Shown piece by piece: positions 31,818 to 47,872 of a DNA stretch of 64,000 bases. This DNA is from Dentipellis sp. KUC8613 (Eukaryota > Basidiomycota > Agaricomycetes > Russulales > Hericiaceae). The notes under the pieces were generated by a model. That model ran no database searches. It was not told the origin of the DNA and saw nothing but the letters and a program-made list of their open reading frames with translations. A program made the translations under genes and the position numbers. The stretch spans positions 2,533,929 to 2,597,928 of the forward strand of contig NSJX01000001.1 of the NCBI GenBank assembly GCA_002286715.1, written 5' to 3'. Each line of letters begins with the position of its first letter. Positions within the stretch are counted from its first letter, which is position 1.

Positions 31818-34800
31818 TCACACATCAGTCGTGTCATCTCGAGTCGCGCGCAGCATCTCCTCCATGTCCTCCATCTTGAGGTCCTGGAAGCTTCCCATTA
31901 AAAGATCGATCGACGCTTCCTTCTCGAGTTGTTTCTAGAAGGGGTGCATCGCTGTCAGCGGGCAGTACGCCGAACGGGAGGACCAGAAAGCCTACCTTCC
32001 TGACTTGCATCTCGATCGTGCCTGGAGTAAGCAAACGGTAGACGTGCGACGGACGCGTCTGCCCTAGGCGATGAATGCGGCCGATGGCCTGTCTCTACGA
32101 GAAGCATTCGTGTTTGTGCGAGCAGAGTATCCAAGTGGAGAGTCAGCGTACCTCAACGTAAGGATTCCACCACGGCTCGAGGAGGATAACGTTGTTACAA
32201 GCGGCAACGTTAAGCCCTGAAAGACAACAGATCAATGTATAGGCTTGAACCGAACAACGGGAAACCTCTCACCATCGGAGCCGCTCTTGAGAGACATAAG
32301 GATGACCGTTTCCTTGGCGTTGTGACTGATCTTCGACAACGCTTCACCGCGCTCAGCGATCGTCATCATTCCTGTGTCTAGTAGCAAGGACGTGTTAGAA
32401 TACGAAAGAAGCAACCGCGGAGAAACACACAAGAAACGCAAGAAAAGCCCTCTTCCTTGAGAAATCCGTGAAGGATACTGAGCGGTTCCTTGAAATGACT
32501 CTGGAAATGACGTATGTTGAAGGCCCCCGGTGATGCGGAATACATGGTATAGAAAAACTTACGAAGACGATCGTTTTCTCGTTACCCGAGCGCTGTCTGA
32601 TCTCCTTGAGGATTTTGATCGCAGTGCACATCTTTGAGGATCTGTATGTTTCCTGAAGTAGAAACGCCCATTTCCTGACGCCATCTTCCGATACCGGCTG
32701 CCATGGGTCCTCAGTTTCACCCTTAGATGACTTATCCACACCCAAACTGATGAAGATATGACTGGCGAGAACATGGCGCAAGAGAGGAAACAGACGTACG
32801 CGGCCATCGAAGAGGAAATGCCATCGAGGTCATCCTCCGTAGTGGGCTCTTCGACATCGGAGTCGTAGCCGTCAAGTAAGAGTTCACTAGGTTTGACTTC
32901 CATCCTGACAAGAGCGCCATGGTCGCAGACTAGACATTTCGCGTTAGTCAGCTCGAAGATAGACAGCAATAGGAGACGTTCAACCTTGGCGCTCCCGCGT
33001 GAACTGGACATAGGAACTCCTGCCCAAGCGCAGGCTTTGTATGTATCGGTACAGACCACGCTCCGCAGGCGTGAGTGTGACGTTCACAGTATGAGTCTGA
33101 AGCGATGGAAGACTGATCAAGTCTTTTGGTTGCCAAATCACATGGCGCAGGAGCACCTCCTGCAGCGATTGACTAAGCAAAGAATCCGATAGCAACGGTA
33201 GACAAGACATTCCGTACCGTCAGAAGCGCCGTGGCGGGATCGGGGTCAGAGTTTTCGGCAAGTAGAGGCAGGACGATTTGTGCGTTGAAATTACCCCAAT
33301 TATGTAGTCCGTAGTCAGTGATATTCAGGAATTTGAAGTAGGAGTAAAAGTCTCTGAAAGAATTCTGTGCCAATAACGTTAGGTGCTACTTTTCCGAAGG
33401 CATTTGAAGTTAGACGTGCCTGGGCCGGAGTCGCTGTGAGACACGCTGCATATCTCGCCTTCTCGACCATGGTGAAGCAGGCTTTGGCACGTTTCGTCTC
33501 GTAATTGCGGATGTTGTGAGCCTCATCTACAGACACCTTCAGAAGGGGTTGAATTAAAATATAGGATCAGATTTACCTAGAATTACGCGGTTCCAACTGA
33601 TGCAGAATAATGGGTAGTGCGGCCCAGCCGGCTCGTAGAGGTTGGTACCTCGAACAGCATCGAACAGCGGATGTTGAACCGATATCTGAGAATATGTTGC
33701 AAGCTACGGTCGTGGGTGATGGGTAGGTATACATTTAGCACGAAGACCAGACTAAGCCCCACATACCACGATGTCGAAAGTCAGCATTTTGACTACATCT
33801 GATAAAATTGAACGCATAATCAGGTATGTATGATGGGATAAGGGCTACACGAGCGCACCAGGTCTTTCCGTCCCGTAAAAAGCACAAACCTTTAATCCTG
33901 GTGCAAAAGCCTTGCATTCGGACTTCCACTGCTGTAAAACTCCTCCAGACGGGACGATGATGCTGCAGGATCTCTAAGTGAGACTCAAGGAAGCGTTCAA
34001 TGCGGAGAGTGTTACTTACAGGGTCGGACCAGCAGCTGATTTCATGGTCGAAGTCACGATGGCGATCATAAGAGGTGTCTTCCCCAGGCTTCATGCGGGA
34101 AATGTGTGTGAACGGGGTCGAGTGCACGGCAGACAAGCTGGTACGCACCCTGTGGGATATGCAATGATGGGGCCTCTTGCAGCGGTGTAGAGACCGTTCT
34201 CACGAGCAAGCAGTTTCTCGAGGTCTTCATGCTGATAACGCTTGAGCTGCCGACCCGAAGCGAACATAGGGGTGGGCTTGAAGGGTTTGGCAGCAACTGT
34301 TTTGCTCGGCTTGGACGCGGTTTCAATGCTTAGTTCTGTGAACGTTCGCGTCAGGGCCCGCTTGACGTGATTGCTCGCCCTGATTTCGTTTGCAGATGGG
34401 ATATCACGCCCCTTCTCCGTTGGTTCAGGAGCGCCATGATCATTTCGAACGGTCGAAGGCGATTGATCAACCTGGAATGCGAGCGAATGAGCCAAACGAG
34501 AAGATGCGGTCAAGTATAGAGGTAAACTCACATTCGTAGCTGAAGGAGTAGTCGGATACTGTGCACACGTCTTACACTTGTCCGCGCTGGTGTGGACGAC
34601 GGTATATGTCGCGTTGTCCGGAAATGGAGAAGCGACGCCATTTACAAGTCTCCCCTAGACAGGTCAATCGAGCGAGATATCAATCATAGCTATAGAACCC
34701 GAGAACACTCAACATACCTTAAGATCACCTGGGACTACGGCGGCATTAGCGGCACCTGCGTTGGCACCGTTCGTTCTGACGACACGGGCATGCGTGCAAG

Positions 34801-34837
34801 GTGCGGCTTCAGTTAGACGTTTCCCTGGAGATGGCAT
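31818..34837 (-). CDS. SNF2-family helicase-like ATPase, copy 2
   Basis: ATG at 34837 (MPSPGKRLTEAAPC). Exons give RQLKRYQHEDLEKLLAREN and IIAYPTG joined to LGKTPLMIAIVTST (motif I; near 34080). Then SIIVPSGGVLQQWKSECK, NRVILDEAHNIRNYE (DEAH; near 33520), CLTATPAQ, KFLNITDYGLHNW, LQEVLLRHVIWQPKDLISLP, EKTIVFVS and the RQAIGRIHRLGQTRPS-like motif VI (near 32080). The end is EASIDLLMGSFQDLKMED, with TGA at 31818-31820. The exon before DEAH is open (HYPLFCISW), unlike in copy 1. Over most of the gene identity to copy 1 is only about 80% by eye, but downstream of about 31963 it rises to about 95%, a sign of later exchange. Probable nuclear DNA translocase or chromatin/repair ATPase; exact subfamily uncertain. 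Confidence 0.8.
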
Positions 34838-34872
34838 AGTGAGATATGATGAGCAACGACAGACTGAGGACT

Positions 34873-34882
34873 AACTTATATC
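34873..34882 (-). promoter_or_regulatory. putative TATA element of SNF2 copy 2
   Basis: GATATAAGT on the gene strand about 40 bases before the ATG, conserved with copy 1. Confidence 0.4.
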
Positions 34883-35009
34883 ACATTCTCAACAAAGGAT
34901 GTCAAAGAACGTTTCGAGTGGTATTCGAAACGGCCTCGGTCAAAGGCTCTATCACCGACAAGCGGAGACAAACATGTCTCCAAAGGTTTGGGAGGCTGAA
35001 TATCATTCA

Positions 35010-35777
35010 CTAGACAAGGCTACGTTCAGATGCCTTAGGCTTTGTTCGAAAGAAAGAGGCTACTGACACAACGTCAACCTCGTCAGAAAAGAACACAAGA
35101 CGCCTTTGGGACACACATACCGAATGGGTTTTATAGCCTTTTTGGAAAACACAAACGCTGATGGAAATGTAAAGATGATGACCGCACTCCAACAGCGTAC
35201 GTAGGCAAAAATTATTGTCGGTATCGAAAGATACTCTTGAAGACATGCTCCGCCTAGCCGTAGTACGCGTTCCGCAGGAGCGCCCGCAGGGTGCCAGTAG
35301 AACCATGGACCGGGACTGGACTCGAGGTGCCGCGGACCTCCGGCGCTTGTGACTCGTGTTCACACTGGCGCTTGCCAGTGAGCCTGCGCTCGACTCCGAC
35401 CTGTTGTTCTCTAGTTGTGCATTCACTAGCACAGCGGCACTGAAGGAACTTACAATTTCATGAAGCAAACATAAGGGGAGCCCTCCTCTGTCCTCGGGAG
35501 AAGACAAACCCTTCGGTATTGGTAACCATGTGGTATGTCCTGGGATGTGCTAACCGTGGATTCTTCGGTCCCTATTACAGTTTCACAACGGTCGTCACTG
35601 CGTTCTGAGTGCGCCGATACCTTCAGATTTGGACTCACGATATTACTCCGGGAGACTTCCTTCTGCAGAATATCTGCTTGTACTTCGTCTCGGGCGTTGC
35701 GAATATTGGCTCTGTCTACTGAAACAGTCAACACGGTCAGCCCAAGTTGGCCGATCTCTTGGATGTCACTATGCTGA
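35010..35777 (-). CDS. hypothetical protein, uncertain
   Basis: Two overlapping minus-strand ORFs in different frames (35450-35734 and 35010-35507) cover this interval between the SNF2 gene and the rhamnosidase. The upstream part reads LGLTVLTVSVDRANIRNARD, followed by a polar stretch rich in Ser, Glu and Asp. The downstream part is basic and Ser-rich. I recognise no family and could not decide a splice pattern, so this may be a real small gene or chance open frames. Confidence 0.25.
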
Positions 35778-36052
35778 ATGATTTTGGGCTTCTAGACACT
35801 AGCTGCACAACTACGTTATAGACGATAACTTCTCAAATGGACTCGACAAGAGCTCCATTTATTTCCTCTCGCATTTCTTGGTTTCGAATCAAGCACATGA
35901 CACCATGCGGGGTCACCCTTCCTTGATGACGACTGCGATGCTCACCGGACTGTATCACGATTCTGCAGTTGACAGGCGGTCCGCCAGGGAGCTGTCCCCG
36001 TGAACTGCACACGCGCTGAAACTGGCTCGCCGGCGCGGTAGCGTTTGGATTG

Positions 36053-36063
36053 TATATATAAAG
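36053..36063 (+). promoter_or_regulatory. TATA box of the rhamnosidase gene
   Basis: TATATATAAAG lies only about 16 bases before the first in-frame ATG (36079) but about 43 before the second (36106). Transcription usually starts about 30 bases or more past a TATA box, so the second ATG is the more plausible start. Confidence 0.55.
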
Positions 36064-36078
36064 ATACGTTCAGGCGCT

Positions 36079-38489
36079 ATGTCCGGTAGGGACGTCACCC
36101 AGAATATGTTTTTACCTCTTGTCATTAGTGTCGTGCTTGCAGGCACCCTTGTCTTTGCTTCTGCACCTTCTGGACCTTGGAGCGCTTTCAACATCGCGCC
36201 TGCGTCAAAGGTCGTCTCCCCGAAGTCTATTCGCGAGTCTCACGGAGTCGTTCAAGGAGCTGACCACCTGGTCTCGAAGGATGGCTCTACTTTGTTGGTG
36301 GGAAATGATTCTTGGGTAACCCTCGATTTTGGAGTAGAGGTAAGGTCTAATATTGCCATCGTGTTGCTAAAATTTGGCATAATACCTATATACAGGTCGG
36401 CGGGCTCATTTCGCTAAATTTCGACAACGCGTCTTCGTCGTCAAGCATATCCCTGTCGTTCACCGAATCGCCAACTTTCATCAGTCCCACAACTTCCGAC
36501 GACTCATCGTATCCATCCGCCAACACGTCTTATGATGGCGTCCTTCGCGTTCCTGCCCCACTCTCCGTCGGACACTGGACCCAACCCGCGTCGTACCTCC
36601 GCGGGGGTTTCCGATTTCTCACCATTGTATCAAACTCAGATGACCCTGTTGCCATATCCAATGTCTCGTGCGCGATCTCATTCATGCCCCATGTCAGTGA
36701 CCTTCGTGACTATGCGGGCTACTTCTACGCGCTGGATCCAACTTTCCACGACAAAGATTTTCTTACGAAAATATGGTATGCGGGAGCTTATACTGTACAA
36801 ACAAACACGGTCCCGGTGAATACCGGAAGACAGGCTCCATTTGTCAGTTCTCCTGGTACGTGCGTCGAGTTGTTCTTCTCGTTTGATGCAGCTACTAATG
36901 ATGCCTTAGGCTGGGCGAACAATGCGACATTGGGAATAGCAGGGCCGATCATCGTCGACGGTGCAAAACGTGACCGGTACGCCATGGCAGTTTGTCGAGT
37001 TATGCAGCCCATCTCACCTCACCATACGTTTTAGTGCTGTATGGCCAGGTACGTTGCTTCTTTCACGGAATAGTGCGAGATCGCTCACCTGCGCTAGGTG
37101 ACATGGGCATCGCTGTCCCCACGCAATTTGTGTCCACCAATGATCTCCTGCCCACCAAGAACGCCCTCTCCACCATGTTCGCAGCCCAGAATCCTACCAC
37201 AGGCGCACTCCCCGAATCTGGACCTCCTCTCAGCCAGCAAGGCTCCGATACTTACCACATGTGGACGCTTGTCGGCGCGTACAATTATTACATCTACTCT
37301 GGCGACGATGCTTGGCTACAGAACGTCTGGACCAACTACACGAAGGCGGTGTCGTTTATTGAGAATAAGACTGGCGATTCTGGACTACTCGATGTTACAG
37401 GCTTGAGAGACTGGGGTCGTCAGGGCGGGGGCGGGTATAGCGCTGGAGCCAACGCCCTGTATTATAAGGCAAGTTTTTTTTACCATTGTACCAGGTATCT
37501 TTCTCACCAGGTCGTTTCATATAGCTCCTATTGACGGCCGCCGAACTTGCGGGGTACATGAACGAGGCTAGCCTTCATAAGGGATGGGCACTCAACGCAA
37601 CGACACAGAAGGCAGCTTTCAACCAGGCCTTCTGGGACTCCGAGGCAGGCATGTTTCGCGACAACGCCACGACGTCACTGCATCCCCAAGATGGGAACTC
37701 CCTTGCTCTTCTGTATAATCTGACTACGACGCCTGTACAAGCCGCATCCGTCAGCGCTGGTCTGCAGAAGAATTGGAATGATATCGGCGCTATCGCACCT
37801 GAGCTGCCTGACAATATCTCGCCGTTCATCAGTGGGTTCGAGGTCAGCCACCATCCTGTGTTCTGTAGTCGTACTGACACGACGGTGCTACCGATTCTAG
37901 CTTGCAGGCCATTTCGCATCCGGAAACGACGCGCGCGCGATGGACCTTCTTCAACGCGAGTGGGGCTACATGCTCTACACCAACATTAGCGTGCAGTCCA
38001 CATTGCTCGAAGGCTTTACCTCCAACGGCTCGCTTTTGTACGTCCCTCTACCCGCGCGGCCCGGCTTCGCACCTCATCTGATGACGGGCCTGGATTAGCT
38101 ATCGATCCTACCAGGGCTATAATTACGACCCATCGTACACGAGTCACTCACATGGCTGGAGCTCGGGCCCGACTTCCGCGCTGACGTTCTACGTCGCGGG
38201 CCTCACTGTCACCGCGCCCCAAGGCCGTGAGTGGTCGGTCGCGCCCCACCTATCGGGGCTCAGCGCTGCGGAGGGCGGGTTTGAGACGCCTCTTGGGTGG
38301 TTTGGCGCCCGGTGGAACGCGTCAAGCAGCGCATTTGTGCTTTCGATTGACGTTCCGAAGGGTACGAAGGGCGTTGTGCGTCTGCCGAAAGCGGGACATA
38401 CGACCGTCGATGGCCGGAGAGCGACGGTCGGGGGTGACTTGACGCTGTCGCTTGCGGGAGGCAAACATTCTGTCAGTGTCAAGTATTGA
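36079..38489 (+). CDS. secreted alpha-L-rhamnosidase-like glycoside hydrolase (GH78)
   Basis: The N-terminus MFLPLVISVVLAGTLVFASA (from 36106) is a clear signal peptide, so the enzyme is secreted. Exons then give a beta-rich region (WVTLDFGVEVGGLISLNFD, TQPASYLRGGFRFLTIVSN) and the (alpha/alpha)6 barrel: KIWYAGAYTVQTNTV, then IVDGAKRDRAVWPGDMGIA, the DG-x-KRDR-x3-W-x-GD acidic loop typical of GH78, joined over two small introns. GSDTYHMWTLVGAYNYYI, LRDWGRQGGG, TLLEGF and SHSHGWSSGPTSALTFY follow. The C-terminus is a beta-sandwich (GVVRLPKAG, DLTLSLAGGKHSVSV). One intron (37469-37524) starts with GC instead of GT. The family hydrolyses terminal alpha-L-rhamnose from plant polysaccharides and glycosides. 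No frame breaks seen. Confidence 0.85.
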
Positions 38490-39271
38490 ACGCTTAGTTA
38501 TATCTTGCGCGAGGCATGGTGAGCCTTGCGTTTGTGCTCTCACTTCTGCTCTCTTTTCTTATCAGTGTTCATCATCTCTTTTTGAACAATGCACACGTGC
38601 TATTGCGCGATTCAGTTCACAGATCCTTGCGCTTGGAGAGTATCCATAAGACGACCAAATAAGTCTAAGATCGTGCTCACCTTCCCGCTCAAAGTTCAAT
38701 GCGGTAGCTGCGTATCTTGTTTCCTGGGCAACTCCAGGACACTCGCGTCCACCATACTCATCCAAGCGACTAGCTATCAATCAAAGCCGTAAGTACTATA
38801 TTCCAGTCGCCATCTGACCTCTGCTGTATGAGGGCGTATTGACGACACCGTGCCTTTCGAAGGTCCACTAGCTTGAGTCGCCGATCTTTCGTGATGCACC
38901 TATCGCAGCCAGCATGATATCAAGCCCGACTCCCTACAACACACTTTCCTTCCAAGGACATGAGAATATGATGGGCCCAATCACTCCATGGACGAATGCG
39001 ACCACTGCATTGAAGTTTCCTAAACGGGACCACGTCTTCGCGAAGTACGATATTCGGCATCAACTGCTTTCCCGTCGACTACCCCCACTCATGCATGAGT
39101 TTGTACTTCGAGACGATCTACGATTGGTCTAGTGACCCTGAGCAGCAGCAGACCGGGCTCCGGTGGTTCATGAGGCAAGTATCCTATATAGCGCGTGGCC
39201 TGCAGGGACCCAGTTCTTCGCCCTTTCCGCGGCCCCTGCCGCTGCCGACGTGACGACCTTGCAAGACCAAC
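38490..39271. other. intergenic with one coding-looking segment
   Basis: On the plus strand near 39045-39185 the frame reads INCFPVDYPHSCMSLYFET then DWSSDPEQQQTGLRWFMR, which looks like protein. It has no recognisable family and no clear start or splice partners. It could be a remnant or one exon of an unmodelled gene. Confidence 0.3.
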
Positions 39272-40639
39272 ATGCCGACGTTACCCCAGATATTCTTCGT
39301 GGACCTTGTTTGTGAAGCAGTCTTATATGGTACGTTCTACATTGGTCGCTTAACAGTCGAGGTCAGCCCATAGTAATTGATCATCACCTTCTAGGAGTCT
39401 ACCTTGTCGTCTTCTGTGCCGCGGCCCACCTTATGATGTCCGTGTTCCTTCTCACCTCAACAAAGCAGCGTACCAATAATTGGCTTCTAGTTCCAGACGA
39501 AAGCGCACGTGGGTCAATATCACAATCATGGCGCTTCTCTTCACTATGTTCGGGATATCCACGGCCTACTTCGTGCTGAGCGTCATGAGCATAGCCGAGC
39601 CATTCCTGAAGCCAGACGAGGAGAATCAAGGCGAGTTCTTCCTCGGACTGGGCTCGTCAGTGACTGTCGTACAGATGGTTCTTGAGGGCTTCAACGTGCG
39701 TTTATTCTTATCGTTCTTCTTCAGTTGCTCTCACGATGCATTGCTAGTGCGTTATTGGTGACTCTATCGTTATCTGGCGTGCATGGGTGATCTGCAACCG
39801 CAAATTCTGGATCCTGGCCATCCCGGTTTGCCTGCTCTGCGGGACTACCTGTAAGCCTTCGTCTAGATCCCCCGCCCGTATAGTTATTGAACAGGATGTC
39901 GCTTCTAGTTTGTGCTTTTGCGCTCGCATACGAGGCATCCCTGTTTGACAGCAGCAGTACGGGCACAGTCACGGGAGGCTTCGCTAAGTTTTCGTTTGCT
40001 TTCGGTGCGTTGACGTTTGCGACCAATGCATTTATGACTTCTGTTATCGCATATCACACATGGTAACGTCAATCCACATCTGAGCTTAACTTGTCAACTG
40101 ACACGTCTGTGAATCCCAAGGATGCACCATCGCTTCATCAAGACCGTCCTCAGCATTTATACCAATCCATACAGGAAGCTTCTTTTGCTTCTTATCGAGT
40201 CAGGCGGACTATACTGCGTGACATGGGTAAGCTTTAAGTTTTTCATTCAGACGAGCAGTACTTACGGTGACAATGTAGCTTGTTTCGATTGTCTTGCTCG
40301 CACTCCAGTCACCAGGAATATATATAATGAACGATATGGCTGCTCAACTCACGGTACGTTCGACTCGTGCCAAATCCTTCGCCTCTGTCGTTGCTCATGC
40401 TCGCGTCGCAGGGAATATACCCGACATTGATCATCGTTCTCGTCTGCCTAGAGCTGACGCACCCAACTGTTGGGAAGAATACGGATTCTAGCCTGCGCTC
40501 ATCCCAACTCCCGCGGCATACGAGTCACAGCGTCCAATTCCGACCAAACACATCGGTGGCGAGCGACGCATTGGAGGTGGAGCTGGGGAACGTGGATAGC
40601 ATAAAGACTATGGGCTCCCTACGGAGCGAAGAGACATGA
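39272..40639 (+). CDS. multi-pass (about seven-helix) membrane protein, uncharacterised mushroom family
   Basis: Start ATG at 39272: MPTLPQIFFVDLVCEAVLYG, then after an intron VYLVVFCAAAHLMMSVFLLT. Further exons encode ITIMALLFTMFGISTAYFVL, then SIVIWRAWVI with ILAIPVCLLCGTT, LVCAFALAYEASLF, FAFGALTFATNAFMTSVIAY, KLLLLLIESGGLYCVTW, VSIVLLALQSPGIYIMND and YPTLIIVLVCLELTHPTV. A polar C-terminal tail follows (SVQFRPNTSVASDALEVEL). Roughly seven hydrophobic segments and a cytosolic Ser/Thr-rich tail are visible, with a W-R-A-W-V motif common in uncharacterised basidiomycete membrane proteins. A receptor-like role is speculative. The reading frame is continuous across about seven small introns. 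Confidence 0.65.
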
Positions 40640-40831
40640 TATCCCTCTTTAATTTTGTATAATGTACTATGTATACCTAGTCAAATATTATGTTTCGACG
40701 AAAATGATTATCTGGAACGTCGGTGAGCTGAGGGTGAGATGGGAACAAACACTGTACAAACAAAGCCGCCTCGGGTTGATGCTACCGCCATGATGGTCGG
40801 ACCTGCCCTTCTCCAGCCTCCCTGGCTAATT

Positions 40832-41484
40832 TTATTCTGTCATCCACGTTGAGCTCTCTTCAGCAAGTGCAATCAGGCCCATGATTTCTTTGGTCGCTGC
40901 GATGCGTGAACAGTCCAGGCTACTCAGCTGAACCTCGTAGTACTTGCCTCCGACGGTCGCTAGCAACAACGACAGCACGGTAATCGTGAGTTTAGCATGG
41001 GTACACTCCTCAATGCAACTTCGTTAGGGGTGGTCGGAGGGGCGGATATCTATTGAAAGAATTGGTGCGTAGCAAAGCCTTGCATTCTCCGCGCATCCTC
41101 ATAGTCATCTGGTGTTCCCTTCGGTCGTCCATCTGGTAGGAAGCACATCACCAATTGGATCCAAATTATGCCCCGACTTCGCTTCTGATGCAGTATACGG
41201 CAGCCTCCCGAACGGCCCGTCACGCCAATTTTTCTTGCCACTCCTTCATCCTTCGGACATCGTGACTGGTCTTCTGCAGGGAATCCCATCGGCCATTGGC
41301 TGCCGATATCTAAACCAATCTCATGTCCACATGGTGCGACGCGGATTGTTAAGTCCGCTCTTGCTGCCTTATCGTCTTCATGAAGTAGTAGGCACAGGAC
41401 TATGATCATTGATAAGAACATGGATGTGTAAGTTCTCGTGCGGCTGAGCGCTCGAATTCCTACTGGTGTAATCAACCTCTGCAT
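40832..41484 (-). CDS. hypothetical protein (two-exon minus-strand model)
   Basis: The minus ORF 41050-41484 starts MQRLITPVGIRALSRTRTY with a hydrophobic stretch FLSMIIVLCLLL. A downstream exon-like frame, TITVLSLLLATVGGKYYEV then QLSSLDCSRIAATKEIMGLI, ends in TAA at 40832-40834. The second part has coding character; the junction between the two was not resolved. It would be divergently transcribed from the first amidase, sharing its upstream region. No family recognised. Confidence 0.35.
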
Positions 41485-41564
41485 CCATCTAGACGGTACT
41501 TAAGGGCGGTGGACACCCGCCTTCATGGACAAGATACCTCATATCGTGATTTCGGCCTTCCACG

Positions 41565-44269
<2,705 letters not shown>

Positions 44270-44901
44270 AATGGAAGTTAGGTACAACGTAATACATGTG
44301 AAAGCATGCACGACGATTTCTTCTCGCCTTGCTGGGAGGTGGGATACAAGCAACGCCTGTAACGTGGTCCGCTTAGACTCCCGTGGCTGACTCGCGACTG
44401 GCACCATCCGAGAGCTCTGCGAGAACACAGCAGTCGAGAATGGTTAGTCGAAGGTGAATAGACTCGGTTTTCATGGGCGGATGCATGTCACGACGTTGAG
44501 TGATTATCGTTTTCTCTTCACCTCCTGTCGACTCATTCACATCAGCATTGCTCATAGCTGATATTCTGCCATCCGAAAAGCGGACGTGCTCCTGTACTTG
44601 GCGAGTCATTTGGCTTGTAAAAATGCTCAGCATGCCCGACCTGTCTGATCAAGCGCGCATCATGCCAATTCCAACCTTCTTCGACAGGGTATAATTGGGC
44701 TGCTGTCCTATGTCCACATGGCGCGGTATGTAACATGACCGTAAGCTATCTCCTACCGTGCACCATCGGCGCCTCGATGCGGCGATTAATGGACTTCTAT
44801 GAAGACTTCCATCTGTGTTCACGTACGTTCACAGACAATGACAGCACCATGTTATCGATTTGACCTTAGAATCCCCTCGGAATGTGCGTTCATCTCAAGG
44901 G
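44270..44901. other. intergenic between tandem amidases
   Basis: Minus-strand ORFs at 44373-44633 and 44542-44736 have no recognisable family. I see no supported gene. Confidence 0.4.
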
Positions 44902-44908
44902 TATATAA
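44902..44908 (+). promoter_or_regulatory. putative TATA box of amidase copy 2
   Basis: TATATAA lies about 58 bases upstream of the ATG at 44966. Confidence 0.5.
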
Positions 44909-44965
44909 TTCCGATGGCCTTTCAACTCGATACTCTCCGAGCCACGATCTTGACGGCATTGTGAG

Positions 44966-47657
<2,692 letters not shown>

Positions 47658-47872
47658 AATATTATCCATAATTTGATCCCTTGATTACCATCATGAGATT
47701 CCTCCTGCAATCACTTCACAGCAATGATAGTAAGCACACAATTCTCTGACCGAACGCACTTGTCATTTTCTCAACAATACTGTATTCGTACATTAGCACT
47801 CAACTGCTATATAGTAGACCGACAGCTCGTGTTTGTGACGAAGATGTTAGCATACTTGACTCTGCCCTCGTA

